Positions 26,976 through 34,444 of a DNA stretch of 64,000 nt are shown in pieces. Source of the DNA: Streptomyces ureilyticus (GTDB lineage Bacteria > Actinomycetota > Actinomycetes > Streptomycetales > Streptomycetaceae); contig NZ_JAAKZX010000003.1 of assembly GCF_011045025.1 (NCBI RefSeq), positions 61,914-125,913 on the forward strand, written 5' to 3'. The notes beneath the pieces are model-generated. The model made no database searches. It was not told where the DNA came from and was given only the letters and a program-made list of their open reading frames with translations. Positions within the stretch are counted from its first letter, which is position 1. Each line of letters begins with the position of its first letter. The position numbers were made by a program, and so were the translations under genes.

Positions 26976-27269
26976 GTGCCATGGATGTTCGTCGTTGTCT
27001 TGGCCGCCGCAGGACTGATCGCCGCGCTGGGCTGGTTCTTCTTCGGCTCTCGCCGTGCGGGTGCCGCCCGGATGGAAGGCGGAGTGCAGCGGGTGGAGGT
27101 GACGGTGCGGGGCGGCTACAACCCCAGCCTCATCAAGGTCCGCCAGGGCACGCCGGTTGAGCTGGTCTTCGACCGGCAGGAGTCCGGGGAGCGCACCTCT
27201 CGAGTGGTCTTCCCCGAGCTCAAGGTCGGCGCCGGACTGCCCGCCCACATTTCACTGCGAGTCGGGTGA
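26976..27269 (+). CDS. Cupredoxin-like protein, C-terminally truncated
   Basis: 97 residues from GTG 26976: an N-terminal membrane anchor (FVVVLAAAGLIAALGWFFFG) and a cupredoxin-like beta domain (RVEVTVRGGYNPSLIKVRQG, PVELVFDRQESGERTSRVVF). Relatives go on to a strand carrying the Cys/His/Met copper ligands; here the frame ends PAHISLRVG and a stop, so those ligands are absent. The truncation point near 27245 coincides with a change to a different gene context. Probably non-functional for copper. Confidence 0.6.
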   Translation: MPWMFVVVLAAAGLIAALGWFFFGSRRAGAARMEGGVQRVEVTVRGGYNPSLIKVRQGTPVELVFDRQESGERTSRVVFPELKVGAGLPAHISLRVG

Positions 27270-27326
27270 GCGAGACTATTGAAGTGTGCAAGGTTTCTGA
27301 TCTTCGTCCTGGGCGGCGGTGGGATC

Positions 27327-28754
27327 ATGAACAAGTCAAGCATTGCGCCAAGATCTGCCCATCCCGGCCCCCGGCTCCCGGTCTTGGAACGGTTGGGCCC
27401 GCAGGATCTCATGATGCTGTGGCCAGATGATCTCGGCTGGCCCGAGGTGATCGGTGCCTTCGCCATCCTCGATGGCACCGGGCTGCTCGATCCGGATGGC
27501 CGCTTTCGGGTGGAGGCGGTTCGGGAAGTGATCGGAAGCCGCCTGCCTCAGGTCCCGCGATTTCGTCAGCTGCTCTACACGCCTCGGTGGGGGCTCGGCC
27601 GGCCGCTGTGGGTCGATGCTCGATTCTTCGATCTCACCGAACACGTCCGGGTCCGCCCCTTCGCTGCTCCCCCTGACGAGGTGCGCCTTCTTCGCACTGT
27701 TGAGTACGTGCGCGCTCTCCCCCTGAGCCGGTCACGGCCGCTGTGGGAGATGTGGTTCCTGCCCGGCCTGGCCGACGACCGGGTGGCCATGTTCATCAAG
27801 GTGCACCACACCATCGCCGACGGCCCGGCGGGGGTGACCCTGCTCGGCACGTTCCTCGATCTGAGCGCTGATGCGCCCACGACGCCAGCCCGTCCTTGGA
27901 CCCCGGTGCCCATGCCGTCCAGCCGCAACCTGTTCGAGGACAACCTTCGCCGGCGCGTCCAGGCGGCCGAAGGCACGCTGTCGCAGCTCCGTCGGCCCGC
28001 CACCACGCTGCATCAGGCCCGGGAGAGGTGGCCCGCGGTACGCGAGAACTATCTCAAGGGGCGAGCACCGCGGACCAGCTTCAACATCCCGATCGGCCAG
28101 CACCGCAGACTGGCGGTCATCCGCAGCAGCCTCGACGCCGCCAAGCAGATCGCTCACCACCACGACGCGAAACTGAACGACGTCCTGATGTCAGCCACCG
28201 CAGGCGGCCTTCGAGAGCTGCTGCGCAGCCGTGGGGAACTCGTCGAGGATCTGGTCCTGCGGGCCTTCGTGCCCGTCTCGCTCCACCAGGAGGAACCCGG
28301 CAAGGCACGCGGCAACCAGGGCGGTTTGATGTTCGTGCCGCTCCCGATCGGTGAGCCCGATCCGATCCGGAGGCTGCGGCTGATCGCCGAGGCGAGCGCC
28401 CGACAGAAGAAGTACGTCGTTGGCGCTCCCGAAGGAATCCTCGGCCGCAACCGGGTCCTCCAGCGGGTCATGACACGCGGCCTCGCCCGTCAGCGCTGGG
28501 CGAACGTGTACGTCGCCAACATCTTCGGCCATCCGATGCCGCTCTACCTCGCCGGGGCGCGGATCACCGAGATCTTCCCAGTCGTGCCGCTCATCGGGAA
28601 CTTCACCCTGGCGGTCGCTGCGCTCTCCTATGCCGAGCAGTTGAACATCACCGTCGTAGCCGACGCGAACGCCTGTCCCGACGTCGACGTCTTCGCCCAG
28701 GGCGTGCGGGATTCCCTGCAGGCGCTGAGCTCATCACAACACCTCCTTGCGTGA
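27327..28754 (+). CDS. Wax ester synthase / diacylglycerol O-acyltransferase
   Basis: 475 residues. Makes triacylglycerol or wax esters from acyl-CoA. The catalytic HHxxxDG motif is H160-H161-T-I-A-D165-G166. Other family blocks are MMLWPDDLGWPEVIGAF, PLSRSRPLWEMWFLPGL, LNDVLMSATAGGLRELL and VVPLIGNFTLAVAALSYAEQ. Start ATG 27327 is preceded only by GGTGGG; an upstream GTG at 27279 is less likely. In M. tuberculosis the homologue tgs1 is DosR-controlled and makes the storage lipid of dormancy; here no operator copy was seen directly upstream. Confidence 0.9.
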   Translation: MNKSSIAPRSAHPGPRLPVLERLGPQDLMMLWPDDLGWPEVIGAFAILDGTGLLDPDGRFRVEAVREVIGSRLPQVPRFRQLLYTPRWGLGRPLWVDARFFDLTEHVRVRPFAAPPDEVRLLRTVEYVRALPLSRSRPLWEMWFLPGLADDRVAMFIKVHHTIADGPAGVTLLGTFLDLSADAPTTPARPWTPVPMPSSRNLFEDNLRRRVQAAEGTLSQLRRPATTLHQARERWPAVRENYLKGRAPRTSFNIPIGQHRRLAVIRSSLDAAKQIAHHHDAKLNDVLMSATAGGLRELLRSRGELVEDLVLRAFVPVSLHQEEPGKARGNQGGLMFVPLPIGEPDPIRRLRLIAEASARQKKYVVGAPEGILGRNRVLQRVMTRGLARQRWANVYVANIFGHPMPLYLAGARITEIFPVVPLIGNFTLAVAALSYAEQLNITVVADANACPDVDVFAQGVRDSLQALSSSQHLLA

Positions 28755-28782
28755 ATTGACGGGCAAGGACCCCTTAATGGTG

Positions 28783-28882
28783 TCAGTGACCGGGCTGGAG
28801 CGCCCTGTTGGTGAGGTGGTCCCACACGCGATGTGCCGCGCCCGGCTGCTCAGGGACCAGAAGGTGAGTACCGTCCCCGCGA
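28783..28882 (-). pseudogene. Fragment of an alpha/beta-hydrolase C-terminus
   Basis: On the minus strand the frame ending at 28783 reads GTHLLVPEQPGAAHRVWDHL and TNRALQPGH before a stop, which looks like the C-terminal tail of an alpha/beta-hydrolase (LLVPEQPG...VW..L). It overlaps the end of the SRPBCC frame at 28850 and has no start of its own. Likely the scar of a deletion that joined two genes. Confidence 0.35.
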
Positions 28883-29551
28883 CGCGCCTTGGCCGGGCCG
28901 CCTGGACGCTTGCTCCGCTGTTGCCCTGACCGCGTGGAGCGCCCCGCGCAGAACGACGCCGATACCGGGGGAGACGAGCGTCCAGTAGCGGCCGAAGCGG
29001 GCGGTCGATGCCGGGTCCGTGCAGGCGGTACGCGCCTCGTAGGTGAGCAGGGACCGCTGGGTGCCGTACGGATGGACCACGAAGGCGGCCGCCATCTTAG
29101 CCCAGCCGGCCTCGTCGTACGACGTGAAGTGCTGCGGTTCGACCCGCCGCCACTCGATGGAGGCCCGCCACGGCTTCCCGACCGCACCGAAGACGAGCTC
29201 GCGGCCCGGATTCTCGCCCAGCGCCACCCAGGGCTGACCTTCCCATGCTTCACCGGCGGTGTCGAACAGGTCGGCCACCCGCAGGGACGGCGGGGTCGGC
29301 ATGGACCGGCCGCGGAGCCGTTCAGGCAGTCCGCGCGCCCACACGGCCGCGTTGAGAAGCGGGGAATGGATGGTGAGCAGGTCCAGCCCGCGCGCGGCCT
29401 CGTAAGCGACAGGCGGTGTCGCGGCGAGCGCCACACATTCGAGGCGGGAGAACTCGAACTCGGGCAGCGCACCGTCCAGCAGCAGCGGTTCACCGGTGGG
29501 ATCGGCGGTCGAGTCGGCGCACATCGGAGCCTCCCGGGAGCACGTGGTCAC
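28850..29551 (-). CDS. SRPBCC-like hypothetical protein
   Basis: 233 residues, no membrane segment. The C-terminal half (ASIEWRRVEPQHFTSYDEAG, LLTYEARTACTDPASTARFG, RYWTLVSPGIGVVLRGALHA) follows the pattern of SRPBCC/START-like ligand-binding proteins, ending in a long helix. The last residues may be altered by the junction with the hydrolase fragment. Overlaps the downstream end of the next SRPBCC gene by 4 nt (ATGA), so the two are translationally coupled. Ligand unknown. Confidence 0.6.
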   Translation of the reverse strand: MTTCSREAPMCADSTADPTGEPLLLDGALPEFEFSRLECVALAATPPVAYEAARGLDLLTIHSPLLNAAVWARGLPERLRGRSMPTPPSLRVADLFDTAGEAWEGQPWVALGENPGRELVFGAVGKPWRASIEWRRVEPQHFTSYDEAGWAKMAAAFVVHPYGTQRSLLTYEARTACTDPASTARFGRYWTLVSPGIGVVLRGALHAVRATAEQASRRPGQGASRGRYSPSGP

Positions 29552-30213
29552 GCGGCCCGGGCGAGCCGCGCGCGCAGGTTGTGGAACTGGCGGGTCTGCA
29601 TGATGAAGTGGGCGGGTTCCCAGAACAACAAGTCAATCGGCCTCGTGAGCACGCGCGGGCGGCTTCGACCGTGCGTGCGGACGACAAGGCGGGTGTCCGC
29701 GCCGGCCGGTTCGAGGTGGAAGCCCCAGACCGAACTGACGAACGAGACAGGCGGCGGGCCATGGAACGCGTCGAACGGGCTGCCGGACGGCAGTCGCGTG
29801 TCGGCCCGCAGCACCAGGGTCCGTTCCGGTACGAGTACCGCGACGGTGAACCAGGCGCGGCCGCTGGGCACCGAGGCAAGCCGCTGTCCCGGCTCCAGGC
29901 CCTGCCACTGGGGGACGATGCGATCAGCGCTCGGCCGCCCACCGTTGTCCAGCCGGTCCCAGCTGTACCAGCCGCCGCGGTCACAGCCCATCTGCGCCAG
30001 CCACGGCCAGACCTCCGAAGGCGGCGCGGGCAGGGTCGTGGCCATGGTCGAGCTACTGTCGGCATCAGGGATGAGCTCATCCCCGGGACAGGAACGCGCA
30101 GCCTCTTCGCGAGTCGCGCCCCAGGTCAGCATCATCGGCCGCATGACCTGGCCATGCAGCACCAAGGTGACCGCTGCGGAAGCGACGGCCCGGGCCTTGG
30201 ACGCGGGGGTCAT
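29548..30213 (-). CDS. SRPBCC family protein
   Basis: 221 residues from ATG 30213. The SRPBCC core starts PAPPSEVWPWLAQMGCDRGG with YSWDRLDNGG, continues TVAVLVPERTLVLRA and GFHLEPAGADTRLVVRTHG, and ends with the helix ARPIDLLFWEPAHFIMQTRQ-type segment (RPIDLLFWEPAHFIMQTRQF). A possible GTG start at 30225 exists. Coupled to the downstream SRPBCC-like gene and 28 nt after the SDR gene on the same strand: a three-gene operon SDR-SRPBCC-SRPBCC, probably lipid or aromatic-ligand related by inference. Confidence 0.72.
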   Translation of the reverse strand: MTPASKARAVASAAVTLVLHGQVMRPMMLTWGATREEAARSCPGDELIPDADSSSTMATTLPAPPSEVWPWLAQMGCDRGGWYSWDRLDNGGRPSADRIVPQWQGLEPGQRLASVPSGRAWFTVAVLVPERTLVLRADTRLPSGSPFDAFHGPPPVSFVSSVWGFHLEPAGADTRLVVRTHGRSRPRVLTRPIDLLFWEPAHFIMQTRQFHNLRARLARAA

Positions 30214-30241
30214 GGGGAGGCACACCTCGCCAGGTGCCCGG

Positions 30242-30991
30242 TCATCGGGCCGGAGTCAGGACGGTCGGTGGGCCGGCGGTGACACCGCCGTCCAGGACGA
30301 ACTCCACGCCGGTCGAGAAGGTGGCGTCGGCGACGATGAAGAGCACCATACGGGCGACCTCGTCGGGCTCCCCGAATCGTGGGAGTGGCTGTCCGGCTGT
30401 GAACGAGTCGTCGAAGTCGGCCGTCATCGCGGTGCGCACCGCACCGGGGTGGACCGAACAGACTCGGATCCCGTCCGGGGCCAATTCCAGGGCCGCGGCC
30501 TTGGTCAGCCCGCGCAGTCCCCACTTGCTGGCCACATACGATCCGATGCCGGCATAGCCGGTGATGCCGGCGATGGAGGAGATGTTCACGATCACGCCTC
30601 CGCCGGCCCGGCGAAGAGACGGTGCCGCCGTACGCGTACCCAGCCAGGCGCCTTGGAGGTTGACGTCGATGACCCGCCGGAAGGATTCGAGGGTCTGTTC
30701 CTCGATGGTTCCCCACGCAAGGATGCCGGCGTTGTTGACCAGCACCGAGACAGGGCCCAGCTCCTGCTCCGTCTCTGCCACCACCGTCTGCCAGCCGTCC
30801 TCGGTGCTGACGTCCAGGTGCGCGTAGCGGGCCGGGCCGCCGAGTTCCGCCGCCAGCTTCTCCCCCTCGGCATCGAGGACGTCGGCGACCACCACGGCCG
30901 CGCCCTCGGCCGCGAACAGACGTGCCACAGCGGCGCCGATCCCCCTGGCTCCACCGGTGACGATCGCCACCCGCTCGGTGAGACGTCCCAT
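30242..30991 (-). CDS. Short-chain dehydrogenase/reductase
   Basis: 249 residues, classical SDR. NAD(P)-binding TGGARGIGAAVARLF, the acidic residue after strand 2 (VVADV) favouring NAD, NNAG, and the catalytic S-x12-Y-x3-K seen as ISSIAGITGYAGIGSYVASK. Ends FVLDGGVTAG. Two adjacent ATGs at 30994 and 30991 follow AGGAGGTC; the second has better spacing. Substrate unknown; resembles 3-alpha/20-beta-hydroxysteroid dehydrogenase-type SDRs. Confidence 0.88.
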   Translation of the reverse strand: MGRLTERVAIVTGGARGIGAAVARLFAAEGAAVVVADVLDAEGEKLAAELGGPARYAHLDVSTEDGWQTVVAETEQELGPVSVLVNNAGILAWGTIEEQTLESFRRVIDVNLQGAWLGTRTAAPSLRRAGGGVIVNISSIAGITGYAGIGSYVASKWGLRGLTKAAALELAPDGIRVCSVHPGAVRTAMTADFDDSFTAGQPLPRFGEPDEVARMVLFIVADATFSTGVEFVLDGGVTAGPPTVLTPAR

Positions 30992-31079
30992 CATGACCTC
31001 CTGAACCAGTGCCTCGACGAAGATCCGTAGGAGCGGCATCGGCGGTGACCGACTCGGCATGACGGCATGACACGTCCGG

Positions 31080-31265
31080 TCTCAAGGGCCGCAGGACGAC
31101 GACCGATGGGTCGGTCAGGGGGGCCGCGCAGACGACCTCGACGAATGGCCCACCTGGTCCTCGGGCAGGTGACGGGCGAGGTCCGCTTCGCTGATCATGC
31201 CGACGAGGCGGTGATCGTCGATGACCGGCAGTCGGCGAATCTTGTGCTCGTCCACGCGGGCCGAC
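31080..31265 (-). pseudogene. CBS-domain gene fragment with frameshift
   Basis: On the minus strand RVDEHKIRRLPVIDDHRLVG, then MISEADLARHLPEDQV, is the last half of a second CBS domain. The frame then runs into SSRSSARPP and a stop at 31115, while the expected tail FVEVVCAAPL is found one base out of frame. No N-terminal CBS domain is present upstream. A degraded third CBS protein of the region. Confidence 0.65.
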
Positions 31266-31355
31266 GGGGCCTGGCCCACCCAGGCCGACGCTCCTCCAGA
31301 CCAGTGTGGATTCCTCGCCTCCCGTGCGCATGCCGGGAACAGGCGCGCACGTCAC

Positions 31356-32150
31356 TCAACGTCCCTGGGCTGCCGGTAGACCCGCCTTCGGTAGGCGTTC
31401 CGGTCTCAGCCGCGCCTGGAGACGCATGACGACATGCCCGAGGCCGGACAGCACAGCGGCGATCGCCAGATCGGTGGGCCGAAGCGGCTCTGTACCCAAC
31501 AGGTCCCGCAGGGGCGGCAGATAGACACCGGCGGCCTGAAGGCTCAGCGCCACCCTCACGGCGACCAGCAGGAATGGGTTGGCCAGGCTGCCCGGGCGGG
31601 CCCGGGAGCCGAGGGCCACGCCGAGCTGGGTCGCCCGGGCACCAGGAAGATCATGGACTGCCAGGGGCGCCCGGTCTCCCGGGCCCAGACGCCGACCACG
31701 AGGGTCACGGTGGCGACGAAGGCCCCCATGAACAGGATCCGCGGCCACAGGCCGGCCCCCAACACGCTCTCCTCGGGAGGCCGGGGCGAGTTGCGCATCG
31801 TGTGCGGGGCAACGGGTTCCGCGCCGAGAGCGACGCCTGGCAGGCCGTGCGTGAGCAGGTTGATCCACAGGATCTGCGCGGGCAGAAGCGGCAGCGGCAT
31901 CCCCAGGAAAGGGCCGAGGAGCATGACCAGAATCTCCGCGGTGCCCCCCCGCGAGCGCGTAGAGCAGGAACCGGCGTACGTTCGCGTAGACCCGGCGTCC
32001 CTCCTCGACGGCGGACACGATGGTGGCCGGGTTGTCGTCGGCCAGCACCAGATCGGCCGCCCGGCGCGCGACCTCCGTGCCGCGCCGGCCCATGGCGACG
32101 CCGATGTCGGCCTGACGCAGGGCCGGGCCGTGTACCCGGCCACCGCCCCG
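31356..32150 (-). pseudogene. C-terminal remnant of a cation P-type ATPase, two frameshifts
   Basis: The remnant starts [20 protein letters not shown], the conserved block after the lost GDGVND motif, and continues to [12 protein letters not shown] +1 insertion in a seven-base G run (plus-strand C run 31944-31950) shifts the frame; the next segment, [20 protein letters not shown] to [14 protein letters not shown], is in frame 2. A compensating shift near 31640 returns to [20 protein letters not shown] up to the end. Phosphorylation and ATP domains are absent, so this is not functional. It would have been a Ca2+/Mg2+-type pump of the Cation_ATPase_C class. Confidence 0.75.
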
Positions 32151-32187
32151 AGAGACGGCCTTCTGCCCTCTCCGAGTGCCCCCTTGC

Positions 32188-33060
32188 TCAGGGCTGCGCA
32201 CGGCCGTGGTCGGCGGCGTACGCGGCGAACACTTCCGTGGGTGTTCCGTCCGTATGGAGGAAACGCTGGTCGAGGATGGCGGCCAGGTCTTTCAGCGCAC
32301 CGGCGAGCAGGTCACCGGCCAGCCGCACCTCCGGTCGCCGTCCTGCCTGTCCGCGCTGGGCAAGGGCGTCGGCGTAGCCGACCGTGGCCGCCAGCGACGA
32401 GTGGTCCTCCCCGTCGTGGAAGTAGTAGGCCTCGGCGTACTGGGTGAAGTCGATGCGGACGCGTACGACCGCGGTGGCCAGGCTGTCCAGCAGCAACGCC
32501 CCCGCAGTGCAGTCGATCTGCTGGGTCGCCGGGTCCGAGTCGCGCAGCAGCGCCAGCCGGATGGCCAGGACCCTCCGACGGGTCAGCGCCGGGTAGATCT
32601 CCAGTACCCAGGAGACCGTGGCCGTGAGCAGCGCGAAGCCGACAAGGGCCTCCAACGGTGAGACCAGGCGGAGCCAGCTCTCGCCGGGTGCGATATCCCC
32701 CAGCCCCAAGGTGGCCACCGTGACGAGCGACAGGTACACGGAGTCGAGCAGCGCCGGCTCCTGCGCCGCCTTGGAACCCGGCGAGAAGGTGAACGCTCCG
32801 GGCATGTGGGGCCAGTAGACGATGGCCCAGCCGATGATGACGGTGGCGGCCCACATGCCCACCACCGTGACCATGGCGAGCGGCCCGACGAGCCCGACCA
32901 CACGCCTACGCGCACGGAAGCGCCGGGACAGTCGCCACAGCGCCGTCATGACCAGGCGGATCAGGCCGCCGTGGCGGGTGGGGTGCCAGAGGGTGTGGAA
33001 CAGGTCCCGCAGGGTGACCATGACCAGCCCCGCGCCGACCAGCGAGACCAGCCACTTCAT
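32188..33060 (-). CDS. Two-transmembrane potassium channel family protein
   Basis: 290 residues. Membrane segments at the N-terminus ([20 protein letters not shown]), about 70-95 ([20 protein letters not shown]) and after the pore; the pore reads [19 protein letters not shown], with TLGLGD as a selectivity filter that departs from the K+-channel TVGYGD. A cytoplasmic C-terminal domain of about 130 residues follows. Start ATG 33060 with GGGAGACGTGG upstream. Selectivity is uncertain because of the altered filter. Confidence 0.8.
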   Translation of the reverse strand: MKWLVSLVGAGLVMVTLRDLFHTLWHPTRHGGLIRLVMTALWRLSRRFRARRRVVGLVGPLAMVTVVGMWAATVIIGWAIVYWPHMPGAFTFSPGSKAAQEPALLDSVYLSLVTVATLGLGDIAPGESWLRLVSPLEALVGFALLTATVSWVLEIYPALTRRRVLAIRLALLRDSDPATQQIDCTAGALLLDSLATAVVRVRIDFTQYAEAYYFHDGEDHSSLAATVGYADALAQRGQAGRRPEVRLAGDLLAGALKDLAAILDQRFLHTDGTPTEVFAAYAADHGRAQP

Positions 33061-33200
33061 CCACGTCTCCCACGACCATGTCGCCTGCAGCGGATCCTGC
33101 TTCCGGAGCCTAGGCTGACGACGCCGCCGCGAGGCTCCGAATCGCCGCGCTCCCGGAATTCCTGACCAGCCGTCACGTCGTTTCCGGTCCGCCACGCGGA

Positions 33201-33790
33201 TCAGCTCACCGGCAGCACAAGCGTGCAGGTCTCTCCCGGTGCGACGGTGACAGCCTGGTCGGGCAGGACCACACGGATCGGGGGTTCCTCCGAGTCGGGC
33301 ACACCGATTCCCACCTGTCCGCTGCGCAGCCGGACGCGGACGCCCCAGTGGCCGCGGTAGCGCAGTGAGAATCCGTACTCCGACCGTGCCGGAAGCGGCA
33401 CGGGGTCCAGCCGGAGGGCGTCCTCGCGGGTCTCCAGCCCGGTCAGGCCGCGCTGCACCAGGTCCAGGGTGCCGGCCATGGCACCGAGGTGGATGCCTTC
33501 ACCGGTCGTGCCGCCCTGAAGGTCGGCGACGTCCTGTTCCAGGGCTTCCTTGCAATACGTCCACGCCTCGGCCTGTCTGGCACGCGCGAGGACCCAGGCG
33601 TGGACGAGGCCGCTGAGAGTGGAGCCGTGACTGGTGCGCTTGAGGTAGTAATCGACGGTCCTGCGCCAGATCTCGTCGTCCACGTCGTAGCCGAGGCGGC
33701 GGAACAGGTCCCGCAGCTCGGCGGCCGAGAAGAGGTAACCGAGCATCAGCACGTCGGCCTGCTTGGACGTGGCGACGGCCCTGCGGTACC
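33201..33790 (-). pseudogene. C-terminal fragment of a GH65 glycoside phosphorylase
   Basis: Homology begins abruptly at about 33790 with SKQADVLMLGYLF and continues DYYLKRTSHGSTLSGLVHAW, DLQGGTTGEGIHLGAMAGTL and QRGLTGLETREDALRLDP to a normal end, the last part of trehalose/maltose phosphorylase-type GH65 proteins. The N-terminal ~550 residues with the catalytic acid are missing; the break abuts the start region of the rightward gene at 33812. Confidence 0.75.
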
Positions 33791-33811
33791 CACGACGAAG
33801 GAGTGGTTTGC

Positions 33812-34340
33812 ATGACAGGCCGTTACCCGATCGTCCGGCATCGCGAGCTGCGGCCGCGGTGGCGGTGGAGCGCGTGGCGCGAGCGGCGCCATCCGCTGAT
33901 CGCCGGGCGCGGTGAGGTTCTCGTGCACGACGTAGGCAGGGCGTACACGACCGGGACAGCCGCTCCCACGCGGCGCACCGCCGTGCCCTGGTCAATGTCC
34001 GCCCCGGCAGGCGAGTATCCGCCCACTGGGAGCTGACGGCATACGGCAGCGACTGCGACTTCCCCGTCACGGTGACCTTCCGCTGCACGGTCGTCGACCA
34101 CGTCGAGGTAGCACGGAACTGGCGTACAAGTGCCCCGTGGGACGTTCAGTACGTCCTCGCCCAGGACGACAGGCCGTGGGGGCTGCAGCGGACGAGCCCC
34201 GAGGGCGACGAGGACGGCCTGCGCCAGGCCCTGACCGCGCTTCTCGAAACGCGACCGGCCCACCGGGAAATCGCCGGCGTGCGGGTGGAACTCGCGCGGG
34301 TGAGTGTGGAGCCGGGACCTGCCACGGCATACCGACAGGG
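33812..34340 (+). pseudogene. Hypothetical protein gene with frameshift near 33950
   Basis: ATG 33812 is preceded by GAAGGAG (33798-33804) and encodes TGRYPIVRHRELRPRWRWSA, then RGEVLVHDVGRAYT. Coding character then moves to another frame: DRDSRSHAAHRRALVNVRPG, VSAHWELTAYGSDCDFPVTV, FRCTVVDHVEVARN, DGLRQALTALLETRPAHRE and IAGVRVELARVSVEPGP. Restoring one base at about 33950 would give one protein of about 175 residues. No family recognised; the core has a band-7-like flavour, which is a guess. Confidence 0.5.
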
Positions 34341-34342
34341 AG

Positions 34343-34436
34343 GGGCGGCGGGGCCGTGGGCAAGGACCCCAGAGGGTCGATCAAGCATCGGCTCGATCTC
34401 GCTTCGCTGGGGCCCTTGCCCACGGTCCCGCCGCCC
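34343..34436. terminator. Long imperfect inverted repeat (30-nt arms) after adhE
   Basis: Arms 34343-34372 and 34407-34436 pair at 28 of 30 positions, with a 34-nt loop. Each arm includes CCGTGGGCAAGG. It begins 9 nt beyond the adhE stop and also follows the rightward broken gene, so it probably acts as a bidirectional terminator; the arms are unusually long for that. Confidence 0.75.
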
Positions 34437-34444
34437 GACCGGTC

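Noticed and set aside
28755..28849. Operator upstream or downstream of the WS/DGAT gene
   Set aside because: GGACCCCTTAATGGTGTC looks vaguely palindromic but matches too few fixed positions to be counted.
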